Below, piece by piece: positions 8,806-17,361 of a stretch of DNA of 64,000 bases. Source of the DNA: Aurantiacibacter odishensis. Lineage in GTDB: Bacteria; Pseudomonadota; Alphaproteobacteria; Sphingomonadales; Sphingomonadaceae. The position numbers and the translations under genes are program-made. Location of the stretch: NCBI RefSeq assembly GCF_003605195.1, contig NZ_QYOS01000022.1, positions 1-64,000 on the forward strand, in the 5' to 3' direction. Position 1 is the first letter of the stretch. Every line of letters starts with the position of its first letter. Below the pieces are notes generated by a model. It ran no database searches. It was not told the origin of the DNA and saw only the letters and a program-made list of their open reading frames with translations.

Positions 8806-9253
8806 TGTAGACCTCGGAACGGGCCGCGACGACGTGCAACTGCGTTTCCGCGAGGACGAGCAGGCCGATATCGCTGCCGTGACGGTGGATTCGTTCCTCG
8901 ACCAGTCCGATGCCGATGCCGTACGCATCGAGCCGGGCGACGACGCGCGCGACCTCCTGCCGCACCTCTCCCGCCTGCGCCTGGTGGAAGTGAACTTCCC
9001 CAGCCACACGGATGGCCGCGGCTGTTCCGCCGCGCGCCTGCTTCGCGAACACGGCTATACCGGCGAACTGCGCGCCGTGGGTGACGTGCTGGTGGACCAG
9101 CTGCGCTACCTGCGCCGCTGCGGTTTCGATGCTTTCGCGCCGGATCAGTGGCTTGACGAGGAAGACGCCAAGGCCGCACTCGCCCGCTACGATCACGTCT
9201 ATCAGGCCGCGGCAGACGCTGCCGTGCCGATCTGGAACCTGCGGCATGGGTGA
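8798..9253 (+). CDS. DUF934 family protein of the sulfite reductase operon
   Basis: This 151-residue soluble protein belongs to DUF934, a family that nearly always lies beside cysI and cysH in proteobacteria. It has the family blocks LVEVNFPSHTDGRG, LREHGYTGELRAVGDVL and QLRYLRRCGFDAFAPD. It overlaps the cysI end by eight bases and the cysH start by eight, so the three are almost certainly co-translated. The family is often annotated as an oxidoreductase, but I see no nucleotide-binding or metal site that supports that. A role as accessory protein of sulfate reduction is inferred from context only. Confidence 0.88.
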   Translation: MADVDLGTGRDDVQLRFREDEQADIAAVTVDSFLDQSDADAVRIEPGDDARDLLPHLSRLRLVEVNFPSHTDGRGCSAARLLREHGYTGELRAVGDVLVDQLRYLRRCGFDAFAPDQWLDEEDAKAALARYDHVYQAAADAAVPIWNLRHG

Positions 9254-10031
9254 ACCCGCCCGCCGGATTGACCGGATCGACACCGCGCCTGCCTTCACGC
9301 AGGCCGATGCCGATGCGCTGAATGCCCGCTTCGCCGGTGTGCCCACGCCGGAGATGCTGCGCACGCTGCTGGCCGAGGATACGCTTGGCCGCGTCGGCGT
9401 GGTCTCCAGCTTCGGGACCGAGGCCATAGTCCTGCTGCACCTGGTCGCGCAGGCGAACAAGGACGTGCCGATCATCTTCGTCGACACGCTCAAGATGTTC
9501 GACGAGACTTTGGCTTACCGCGAACAGGTGATCGACCTGCTTGGCTTCACGAATGCCAGCGTCGTGAAGCCCGATCCGGCCAAGCTGCTGGAGAAGGACG
9601 AGACTGGCATGCGCTGGTCCTACGATCCCGACGGCTGCTGCGAGATCCGCAAGGTGGAGCCGATGGCGCGTGCCAAGGCCAGCCTCGATGCATGGATTTC
9701 AGGGCGCAAGGCGTTCCAGTCGCAGACCCGCCAGAACCTTCCGCTGTTCGAAGTGGAAGACGGGCGCATGAAAGTGAACCCGCTGGGCGAATGGACGAAG
9801 GAAGACCTCGACGCCTATTTCGAGGAACACGACCTGCCGCGCCACCCGCTGGAGGCTCTCGGCTACCTCTCGGTCGGCTGTTCGCCCTGCACCAGCACCG
9901 TTGCTCCGGGTGAGGATCCGCGCGCCGGGCGCTGGCGCGGTTGGGACAAAACCGAGTGCGGCATCCACTCGACGAAGGTACCCAAAGGCGACGACGGCGA
10001 TCTCCCGCCGGGTTACGAGCCCTTTCTCTAG
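9246..10031 (+). CDS. cysH: Adenylyl-sulfate (APS) reductase, 4Fe-4S type
   Basis: This thioredoxin- or glutaredoxin-dependent enzyme reduces adenylyl sulfate to sulfite and AMP. The 261-residue protein has the PP-loop motif SSFGTEA near residue 54, the catalytic cysteine C238 in ECGIHS, and the paired cysteines C131-C132 and C212/C215 that bind a 4Fe-4S cluster. That cysteine set marks the APS-specific branch rather than PAPS reductases, so an APS kinase would not be needed. It overlaps DUF934 by eight bases and closes the operon. Its TAG stop lies in a CTAG shared with the convergent gene's stop. Confidence 0.93.
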   Translation: MGEPARRIDRIDTAPAFTQADADALNARFAGVPTPEMLRTLLAEDTLGRVGVVSSFGTEAIVLLHLVAQANKDVPIIFVDTLKMFDETLAYREQVIDLLGFTNASVVKPDPAKLLEKDETGMRWSYDPDGCCEIRKVEPMARAKASLDAWISGRKAFQSQTRQNLPLFEVEDGRMKVNPLGEWTKEDLDAYFEEHDLPRHPLEALGYLSVGCSPCTSTVAPGEDPRAGRWRGWDKTECGIHSTKVPKGDDGDLPPGYEPFL

Positions 10032-11230
10032 GCGCGGCGCAAGAGGCCGTAGGCGACGAGCGAGCCGATCACGTCGTCCAGTTCCTCACTGTCTTCGACG
10101 GCAAAGTCCGACTTCGCGACCGACCCGGCCGCAATTCGCTCCTGCAATTGCGTCGCCAGTGCGTCCGATAGCGGAAGGCTGGCCCCCGGCAGCACGATCT
10201 GCTTGCCGCCCTCGCCATCGTCTCCTGATCCCTCGAACGAATAAAGGATGTGTTCGCGCACGGTGAACCTGTCGTCCTCGCCGATGGGTTCGCACAGCGC
10301 GTTCAGTCCGCCCCGCACACGTCCACCTTGGGAGCGGACGAAGTTGCCGGAGAAAGCCGAAAGCGTCGCATCGAAGCTGGCTGTATCGGCAATCGCCTGG
10401 GCCAGCCTCTGAAACGTTGCCGCGTGGTCCACTCTGCGGCCTTCGTCGAAATAGAGATCGCGTGGCAGGGAATGCCGCATCTCGGGTATGCGCAGGCTCG
10501 CCTCGGCCACCGCTTCCAGCATGAAATCGGCCCAGGTCTGCACCAGGATCCCGACGGTGATATGCAGGCTGGGCCTGTCGCCATGGGTCAGCGCCCGGTG
10601 CGCGGTGCCGCGCGGCACGTAGAGGCATTGCCCCGTTTCCAGCACGAACCGGTCCTTCAGTTCCCCGGGATCGTCACGCCCGCTGCGGAAGCCTTCGCCG
10701 CGGTAGGGCAACGTTTCCCGGTCGCCGTAAATCTCCCAGTCCTTCGCTCCCGCGACTTGCAGGACGAAGACGTCGTGATCGTCGTAGTGCACGCCGAAGC
10801 CGTGCTCTCCCGGCGGCGTCATGTAGATGTTGGTCTGCGTGCGCGCACCGAACACGCGCTGGAGCGACAGGCAGAAATCGTAGAGCTTGCCGTCGGCGAA
10901 ATGGAGTTGCGGCAGAATGATCGTCGCCCCGTCGCGAAAGCCGTCCAGCACCGCGCCGCGATCGACCGCGCCATTGGCAAAGGTGAATTCGGAGTGGGGT
11001 ATGCCCCTGCCCGATTTCGCCATGTTGATTGCCTTTGCGGGCAATTCGCTGTCGGCGATGATCTCGTCGATGCGGTCGATGCTCAGCAAGTCGCAGATCT
11101 CCGGCTTGACCTGCTGGCTATGGAAATAGCGCTTTTCGTAGTGATCGCGGAAGAACTGCTCCGGCGAGAGCGGTGCCGTCAGCATCCGCAGGGCTTCGCT
11201 GGAAGAGCGGCTGGTCAATTCGTTTTTCAT
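10028..11230 (-). CDS. JmjC/cupin-4 2-oxoglutarate oxygenase, ribosomal oxygenase-like
   Basis: This 400-residue protein resembles the bacterial RoxA/YcfD and MINA53 group, iron- and 2-oxoglutarate-dependent oxygenases that hydroxylate ribosomal proteins. The iron ligands appear as H148-Y-D150 and H211 in a jelly-roll core, with the stretch FGVHYDDHDVFVLQVAGAKDW before and YVPRGTAHRALT after. A C-terminal region with a winged-helix-like dimer or substrate domain follows. I start at ATG 11230; a TTG six codons upstream is less likely. It converges with cysH and the two stops share one CTAG. Substrate is unknown; a cupin-4 hydroxylase of another target is possible. Confidence 0.82.
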   Translation of the reverse strand: MKNELTSRSSSEALRMLTAPLSPEQFFRDHYEKRYFHSQQVKPEICDLLSIDRIDEIIADSELPAKAINMAKSGRGIPHSEFTFANGAVDRGAVLDGFRDGATIILPQLHFADGKLYDFCLSLQRVFGARTQTNIYMTPPGEHGFGVHYDDHDVFVLQVAGAKDWEIYGDRETLPYRGEGFRSGRDDPGELKDRFVLETGQCLYVPRGTAHRALTHGDRPSLHITVGILVQTWADFMLEAVAEASLRIPEMRHSLPRDLYFDEGRRVDHAATFQRLAQAIADTASFDATLSAFSGNFVRSQGGRVRGGLNALCEPIGEDDRFTVREHILYSFEGSGDDGEGGKQIVLPGASLPLSDALATQLQERIAAGSVAKSDFAVEDSEELDDVIGSLVAYGLLRRA

Positions 11231-11304
11231 CGCCTGTCGATACGACAACGGGGCCAGGAATAACCGGAACCGTGGTCATGAACTCCCGTCAGATCCGGAT
11301 CTGG

Positions 11305-11820
11305 CTAGTATCCGCGCCCGTTGCCTACGGGATCGCTGGGGTCGGAATCGGTGAACCCGCTCTCGCGCCCGCGGCCACTGCCGATGGCATCCGCGTTGGA
11401 ACCGGTGTCGGAATCCGTAATGCCGGTGTTCGGCCTGCCCCGACCGTTGCCCACGGCATCGCGATTGGAGCCGGTGTCGGAATCGGTAATACCGCTGTTG
11501 CCACCACGACCATTGCCGACGGAATCGGTGGGATCGGAGTCCGTCACGCCGCTCTTGTTGCCGCCGCGCCCGTACTGGGCCGGATCGGCATTCGAGCCAG
11601 AGTCGCCGTCCGTAAGGCCGGTCCGGCCATGACCGGCCTGGTCGTTCGGATCGCTGTCCGTGTAGCCGGTGCTACCATGATTCACATCGTCGCTGGGATC
11701 ACTGTCCGTCCGGCCCGTGCGCTGCGCTGCCGCAGGCGAGCTGATCATGGTTGCGGCGACGCCGCCGCTCACCAATGCCACGAAAGAACGGCGTGACACG
11801 GGTTTCACCCTTCTTGCCAT
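11305..11820 (-). CDS. Tat-exported TDSD-repeat protein, function unknown
   Basis: I do not recognise this family. The 171-residue product starts with a Tat signal peptide: SRRSFVAL at residues 9-16, a hydrophobic stretch, and an AAA cleavage region near residue 32. Almost all of the mature protein is seven copies of a 16-23-residue repeat of the form (T/S)G-x-TD(S/G)D-(P/T/S)-x-D/N, ending in GNGRG-like glycine turns. It is rich in Asp, Gly, Ser and Asn with almost no hydrophobic residues, so it is probably extended or metal-binding, perhaps for calcium. The ATG at 11820 is chosen because the twin-arginine motif then sits at the usual distance. It stands alone between the oxygenase and epimerase genes. 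Confidence 0.75.
   Translation of the reverse strand: MARRVKPVSRRSFVALVSGGVAATMISSPAAAQRTGRTDSDPSDDVNHGSTGYTDSDPNDQAGHGRTGLTDGDSGSNADPAQYGRGGNKSGVTDSDPTDSVGNGRGGNSGITDSDTGSNRDAVGNGRGRPNTGITDSDTGSNADAIGSGRGRESGFTDSDPSDPVGNGRGY
11308..11718 (-). repeat. Seven degenerate TDSD-encoding tandem repeats
   Basis: The coding DNA contains seven imperfect units of about 48-69 bp, each encoding a TD(S/G)D core with a GR or GRG turn. Units 3, 5 and 6 share the variant (D/T)SGSN or DTGSN, while units 1, 2, 4 and 7 share DP(S/N/T)D, so the array looks mixed from two unit types by duplication. Confidence 0.85.
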
Positions 11821-11932
11821 ATGATTTCCCCCACATTTCCCCGAAACGGGCACAATCCCGACTTGTACTACCGCGTGAGAGTAACCGGCATGTAAATATT
11901 CGCAAGTGCCCGGTCGGACCTTACAGACAATT

Positions 11933-12841
11933 TCATATCCAGCCGTTCTGGCGATACCAGCGCGCCGTTTCGGCAAGTCCCCTCCGGGTTTCGATTTGCG
12001 GCGTCCAGAGTTCGGCGGGCACGGCTTTGTCCACGCTGCTGGTCCAGTCGGGATGGGCCATGTAGCTGGCCCGGTCCGGCGTCAGCTTGGCGGCGCTTCC
12101 CCGCAAGAACCGGTCCAGCCGGCCGGCACCCATCAGCACGGAGCGTGGGACATTCGGTGCCCATACGCGCCTGCCCATCGCCACACCGATTGCCTTCGCC
12201 ATTTCGGTATGGCTCCAGCCACCCTGTCGCCCGTCGTCGGGTTCCATCACGCGCGGCTGACCATCTGCCGTCGTCGCAGCGAGGATCAGCAGCAGGCGGG
12301 CAAGGTCGCTGACATGTATCATGGAGGCACGCCCCTGCGGCGGCATTGGCACCACTCCCCACTTCGCGGCCTTGAACACCTCGAGGATTTCGGTGTCCCT
12401 CGGGCCATAGACGGCGGGAGGTCGCACTATCGTCCAGTCGAGGCCGCTCGCCTCCACCACTCGCTCTGCTTCGTGCTTGGACTTGCCGTAGAGCGAGAGG
12501 CCAGGCTCCCGTGCGGCAAGGGAAGAGACGTGGACCAGTCGGCGCACGCCTTGCGCCCGCATCGCGGCAACGACATTGCCGGTGCCCGTCACGTTGCCTT
12601 CGGCAAAAATGGCGGCGTCGGGCGCATTGACGACGCCCGCGATATGGATAACGGCATCTGCATCGCGGACGAGGCTCGCCAGCGCATCGGCGCTCGACAG
12701 ATCGCCTTTCACCCAGAAAACACCTGTCCGATCTGCCTGATCGCGGCGCGTGAGCGACCTGATGGAAAGGTCTTGCCCCTCTGCCTCATCCATAACGGCC
12801 TGGCCGACAAAGCCCGTACCGCCGGTGATGGCGATGGTCAC
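11933..12841 (-). CDS. NAD(P)-dependent epimerase/dehydratase-like protein (extended SDR)
   Basis: This 302-residue protein is an atypical extended short-chain dehydrogenase. It has the cofactor motif TGGTGFVG at residues 6-13, an HVSS block, and the YGKSK catalytic pair (Tyr, Lys) in the middle. Downstream is the RPPAVYGPRD segment typical of nucleotide-sugar epimerase relatives. It resembles the NDUFA9 and sugar-epimerase groups, so substrate cannot be stated. Its start overlaps the proB stop by four bases (ATGA), so it is probably in an operon with proB and obg, although no proline link is evident. Confidence 0.85.
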   Translation of the reverse strand: MTIAITGGTGFVGQAVMDEAEGQDLSIRSLTRRDQADRTGVFWVKGDLSSADALASLVRDADAVIHIAGVVNAPDAAIFAEGNVTGTGNVVAAMRAQGVRRLVHVSSLAAREPGLSLYGKSKHEAERVVEASGLDWTIVRPPAVYGPRDTEILEVFKAAKWGVVPMPPQGRASMIHVSDLARLLLILAATTADGQPRVMEPDDGRQGGWSHTEMAKAIGVAMGRRVWAPNVPRSVLMGAGRLDRFLRGSAAKLTPDRASYMAHPDWTSSVDKAVPAELWTPQIETRRGLAETARWYRQNGWI

Positions 12842-13971
12842 AGCAGGACGAGGTGATCCCGGTGGATCACGGCCGAGCGCGGCGTATGGCCGAGAATATC
12901 CTCATGCTCCTCGCTGGAATGGCCGCGGATCGCCACGACATCGGACCAGTCGTATTCCACCACGCCCTTCGCAATCATGCGGCGGTTCTCGTCATAGACG
13001 GGCAGGATATCGCCGCGTTCGAACTCGCCTTCGACTTTCAGGATACCTGCGGCAAGAACGCTCTTGCCATTGCTGAGTGCTTCGACGCAACCATCGTCCA
13101 CGGTGAGCGCGCCGTTGAAACGCATCCGTCCGCCGATCCACGCACGTCGACCCGAATCCTCGCGCTTGGGCAGGAACAGGGTGCCGGTCTGCCCGGCCAG
13201 CGCGCGGCCCATCGGCATCTCGTGCTGGCCATCCATGATGGCAAGCGCGATTCCGGCCCGTTCGGCGATTTCGGCGGCCAGCAGCTTTGCCGTCATTCCG
13301 CCCGATCCCAGACCTGAGCCGGAGCCGCCATCAGCCATGGCGTGGATTTCATCGGTTACGCCGCGCACTTCTTCCAGCCGGTTGGCTTCGGGATCGTCCG
13401 GATGGCGATCGTACAGGCCGTCGACGTCTGTCAGCAGGATCACGCCGTCGGCATCGCAGGCCTGCGCCACGCGGGCTGCGAGGCGATCGTTGTCGCCAAA
13501 GCGGATTTCGCCGGTGGAGATCGTGTCGTTCTCGTTCACGACCGGCACCACGCCCGATTTCAGCAGGCGGCGCAGCGTGGCGGAGATGTTGAGATAGCGG
13601 CGGCGATGCTCGAAATCGTCCAGCGTCAGCAGCAGCTGCGCGGCGACCATGCGCCGCTCGGTCAGCAGGCTGGACCACGTGGACGCGAGCGAAATCTGGC
13701 CCACGGATGCGGAAGCCTGCGCTTCTGCCAGCGTGCGCCTGCCCCCGTGGGTGAAGCCTAGCTGCTTCGCGCCGATGGCAATCGCGCCGGAGCTCACCAC
13801 CACCACTTCCTGACCACGCTCCTGCGCGGTCACGATTTCATTGACGACGGTGCGCAACCATTCCACGCGCACTTGCCCGGCGCCGTCCACCAGCAGGGCG
13901 CTGCCGATCTTGATGACAAGTCGGCGGCATTTTTCAGGATCGCGAAAGTCGTCGAGTGTTTCGATAGGCAT
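12838..13971 (-). CDS. proB: Glutamate 5-kinase with PUA domain
   Basis: ProB phosphorylates glutamate at the gamma carboxyl with ATP, the first step of proline synthesis. The 377-residue length fits the long form: an amino acid kinase domain (KIGSALLV near residue 20, GGMTAKL and LTDVDGLYD blocks) followed by a C-terminal PUA domain from about residue 280. It lies 57 bp downstream of obg, the pairing common in alphaproteobacteria, and overlaps the following SDR gene by four bases. Feedback inhibition by proline is the family rule. The partner proC is in the window at 17362-18162, while proA is not seen. Confidence 0.96.
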   Translation of the reverse strand: MPIETLDDFRDPEKCRRLVIKIGSALLVDGAGQVRVEWLRTVVNEIVTAQERGQEVVVVSSGAIAIGAKQLGFTHGGRRTLAEAQASASVGQISLASTWSSLLTERRMVAAQLLLTLDDFEHRRRYLNISATLRRLLKSGVVPVVNENDTISTGEIRFGDNDRLAARVAQACDADGVILLTDVDGLYDRHPDDPEANRLEEVRGVTDEIHAMADGGSGSGLGSGGMTAKLLAAEIAERAGIALAIMDGQHEMPMGRALAGQTGTLFLPKREDSGRRAWIGGRMRFNGALTVDDGCVEALSNGKSVLAAGILKVEGEFERGDILPVYDENRRMIAKGVVEYDWSDVVAIRGHSSEEHEDILGHTPRSAVIHRDHLVLL

Positions 13972-14028
13972 GCGCGGGGAAATAGGGGCTGGCCTGCCTT
14001 ATTTCCAGCAAAGTTTCGAAATTGGTCC

Positions 14029-15102
<1,074 letters not shown>

Positions 15103-15162
15103 TTATGCGCTTTTACGCGATTTCACCACCCGCTTAACGGTGATCGCTCATTGGGGGGCTAC

Positions 15163-15238
<76 letters not shown>

Positions 15239-15318
15239 GTTCCAGTATCGCCTGCCAGCCCGATTTCTTCCCGCGCTGGAGCGCAAGCGCATTTAGCGAG
15301 TGGCAGGCGACCATGGAA

Positions 15319-15336
15319 GGGGGAATCTCTTCCCCC
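15319..15336 (-). terminator. Possible terminator hairpin after the polyproline lipoprotein
   Basis: A perfect 7-bp stem (GGGGGAA/TTCCCCC) with a 4-nt loop lies 22 bp past the stop of the minus-strand lipoprotein gene. There is no U-tract on the minus strand, so it may only be a 3' stabilising hairpin. Confidence 0.35.
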
Positions 15337-15357
15337 TCCCTCTGGCAATTCGCCGGG

Positions 15358-16281
15358 TTAGTCGGTGGTCTCGTTCGGGATCGGCTGCACGACGGGCGTA
15401 CTGGCCGCCGTATCGTCCACGTTGATCACCGGGATGAGGGCGCCCGTCTCGCTGTCCGGCACGGCCACGGTGTCTTCGGGAACATAGCCCTGCACTGCCA
15501 CGCCCGCAGCGCGCTGCTGCGAAGGTGTTCCGTACAGTGCCACCCAACCGGGCTGCGAAGCGCCGTAACGCTGGCCATAGCGCTGGTCCCAGTCGGTCGA
15601 GGCCGTCTGGTAGGCTTCGTAAGCCGAATAGAACTGCTCGAACGCCATTTCATAGCGTTGCAACCCGCTGATCGCGAAGGTCGCGAAATCGGTGGGCGGC
15701 GTGGCAAGGTAATCGTTGGCGACGGCCAGTGCCGCCGAGCAGAAATGCGAGCGCGCGGGCGGCGAGGCGAAATAGTTGTAGAGGCTGGTGGAATGCGTCT
15801 CGCGGGAGCGGATGGCAGCCCTGCGGACGTTGCTGCGCGCGGTGGATTGCCCCGCATTGGCGAGTTCATCACGGGCCATGCCCTGGAAGCGCGTCTCCAG
15901 CGCGGCATTCGCCGCGTCCAGCGTGGAATCCTCTGCCCTGAGCATCTGTCCGTAGGCTTCGAGGATCGGCGCGTGCACGTCCCTCATGCAATTGAGCGCA
16001 GCCACGTTCCAGCCCGACCGGAAGTGCCAGATGGCCTCGTTCGTATCGAGACCAGTGTTGATCGTCTGGCGCGTGCCGAATGCATCCTTCTGCGGAATGT
16101 CCATCCGGTAGGCCGCCTGCGGCGGTGGCACCGGCCGGTACGGGATGGCTTCCACCATCGGCGGAGGCGGTGGCGGCGGTGGCGGAGGCGGCGGAGGGGG
16201 CGGCGGTGTGGCGCAGGCGGCCAGCATTGCAATGCCGGTGGCAGCTGCAATCGCGCGGATCGTCAGGGGAGGTTTTGTCAT
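15358..16281 (-). CDS. Putative lipoprotein with a 16-proline tract, function unknown
   Basis: I do not recognise the family. The 307-residue product has a lipoprotein signal peptide with lipobox LAAC (lipidated C23). After a short CAT it enters a run of 16 prolines at residues 26-41. The rest is an alpha-helical, Ala/Gln-rich domain with few charges and two conserved-looking cysteines near residues 96 and 182. It is probably an outer-membrane or periplasmic anchored protein whose proline rod spaces it from the membrane. The polyproline stretch would stall ribosomes without elongation factor P. It has its own transcript, bounded upstream by a terminator. Confidence 0.72.
   Translation of the reverse strand: MTKPPLTIRAIAAATGIAMLAACATPPPPPPPPPPPPPPPPMVEAIPYRPVPPPQAAYRMDIPQKDAFGTRQTINTGLDTNEAIWHFRSGWNVAALNCMRDVHAPILEAYGQMLRAEDSTLDAANAALETRFQGMARDELANAGQSTARSNVRRAAIRSRETHSTSLYNYFASPPARSHFCSAALAVANDYLATPPTDFATFAISGLQRYEMAFEQFYSAYEAYQTASTDWDQRYGQRYGASQPGWVALYGTPSQQRAAGVAVQGYVPEDTVAVPDSETGALIPVINVDDTAASTPVVQPIPNETTD
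16159..16206 (-). repeat. Polyproline-coding tract (16 consecutive Pro codons)
   Basis: Sixteen consecutive proline codons (mixed CCG, CCT, CCA and CCC) follow the lipobox of the putative lipoprotein. The mixed codons argue against simple slippage and for selection on the protein sequence. Confidence 0.95.
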
Positions 16282-16328
16282 GTTGCTAGGCTAAATCCCT
16301 CTCGTGCCACGGTTGTTCCACCGCAGGC

Positions 16329-16336
16329 ATGGTTAA
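16329..16336 (-). promoter_or_regulatory. Possible CtrA half-site TTAACCAT
   Basis: The minus-strand octamer TTAACCAT, the common CtrA half-site in alphaproteobacteria, lies 48-55 bp before the ATG of the polyproline lipoprotein. Only one half is present (no second TTAA at 7 bp), so this is weak. Confidence 0.25.
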
Positions 16337-16366
16337 TTGGAGATTGTTCTAGCGGGGCTGAATGGC

Positions 16367-16405
16367 AAAGAAAATGCCCGGAATGCACTATTGCACTCCG
16401 GGCAT
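16367..16405 (-). terminator. Rho-independent terminator of the Bax-inhibitor-1 gene
   Basis: On the minus strand a 14-bp stem with one wobble pair (ATGCCCGGAGTGCA / TGCATTCCGGGCAT, 4-nt loop) is followed by TTTCTTT. It lies about 45 bp past the stop of the Bax-inhibitor-1 gene. A second short stem sits between the stop and this hairpin. Confidence 0.9.
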
Positions 16406-16451
16406 CCCGTTTCCGATTCAGCCTGCCGCAACAGGCTTGAAAATCGTCGTC

Positions 16452-17231
16452 CTATTCGCGTGCGGCGCCCATGAAGCGTAGCAGGAAGAGGAACATGTTG
16501 ATGAAGTCGAGATACAGGCTCAGCGCGCCCATGATAACCATCTTGCCCAGCGGATAGGCCGCGGCGGCAGAGGGGTTGGTCATCTTGATCTGCGAGATCG
16601 CGATGTATTCCTGCTTCAGGCGCTGCGTATCGTAGGCGGTAAGGCCAGCGAAAATCAGCACGCCAAGTGCCGAGATCGCGAGTTCAAGACCGGGCGAGCC
16701 GATCAGGAAGGCGTTCAGCAGCGAAGCGATGATCAGGCCGATCACACCCATGATGAGGAACGATCCCCACCCCGAGATATCCTTCTGCGTGGTGTAGCCG
16801 AACAGGCTGAGACCAGCGAAAGCACCGGCCGTTGCAAAGAACGTCAGCGCGATCGAGGCACCGGTGTAGACGAGGAAGATCGTCGACAGCGAGAGGCCCA
16901 TCAGCACCGCAAAGCCCCAGAACATCGCCTGGAGCGTGCCGGTGGAGAACTTGTCACGGCCGAAGCTCATGGCGAAAACGATCGCCAGCGGCGACAGCGC
17001 GACCAGCCACATCAACGGCCCTTGCGCGAACTGTACGGCGAGGCCGCTCTGCGCGGTCAGCAGGGCGACGATGCCGGTCAGCAGCACGCCCGATGCCATG
17101 TAGTTGTAGATCGAGAGCATGTGCTTGCGCAGGCCTGCGTCGAAGGTCGTACGGCCAGCGACATCACCCGTCTGGCTCGGCGACGCACCGAAACCCTGGC
17201 GGGTCGTACGGTTGTCGTTCCAATTTGCCAT
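16452..17231 (-). CDS. Bax inhibitor-1/YccA family membrane protein
   Basis: This 259-residue integral inner-membrane protein belongs to the Bax inhibitor-1 (TMBIM) family, whose bacterial members are pH-sensitive calcium leak channels or modulators of FtsH. It has a short Asn/Thr/Arg-rich N terminus and then seven predicted membrane helices; the central conserved blocks are around GYTTQKDISGWGSFL and GLTAYDTQRLKQEY. The ATG at 17231 is preferred over a TTG at 17240, because the AAAGGAG ribosome binding site lies about 11 bp before it. It is transcribed alone between two terminators. Its physiological role here is not known. Confidence 0.92.
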   Translation of the reverse strand: MANWNDNRTTRQGFGASPSQTGDVAGRTTFDAGLRKHMLSIYNYMASGVLLTGIVALLTAQSGLAVQFAQGPLMWLVALSPLAIVFAMSFGRDKFSTGTLQAMFWGFAVLMGLSLSTIFLVYTGASIALTFFATAGAFAGLSLFGYTTQKDISGWGSFLIMGVIGLIIASLLNAFLIGSPGLELAISALGVLIFAGLTAYDTQRLKQEYIAISQIKMTNPSAAAAYPLGKMVIMGALSLYLDFINMFLFLLRFMGAARE

Positions 17232-17310
17232 CTTTTCCAAAACTCCTTTGGCCCGGCCTCACAAAGCGGACCGGATTGCGCCTAATATCGGCATAATGCG
17301 AGCGATTTTC

Positions 17311-17335
17311 AAGGAAAACCGGACGCCCATCCGGT
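17311..17335 (-). terminator. Rho-independent terminator of proC
   Basis: On the minus strand a 6-bp stem ACCGGA/TCCGGT with a 6-nt loop is followed by TTTTCCTT, 27-50 bp after the proC stop. A second inverted repeat (CACTTTC/GAAAGTG, 17336-17359) lies directly between the stop and this stem. Confidence 0.8.
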
Positions 17336-17361
17336 CACTTTCCGTTAACCGTGAAAGTGGC

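Noticed and set aside
7291-9009. A 572-codon open frame antisense to cysI
   Set aside because: cysI carries the complete siroheme cysteines; the antisense frame has no recognisable domain and crosses gene borders.
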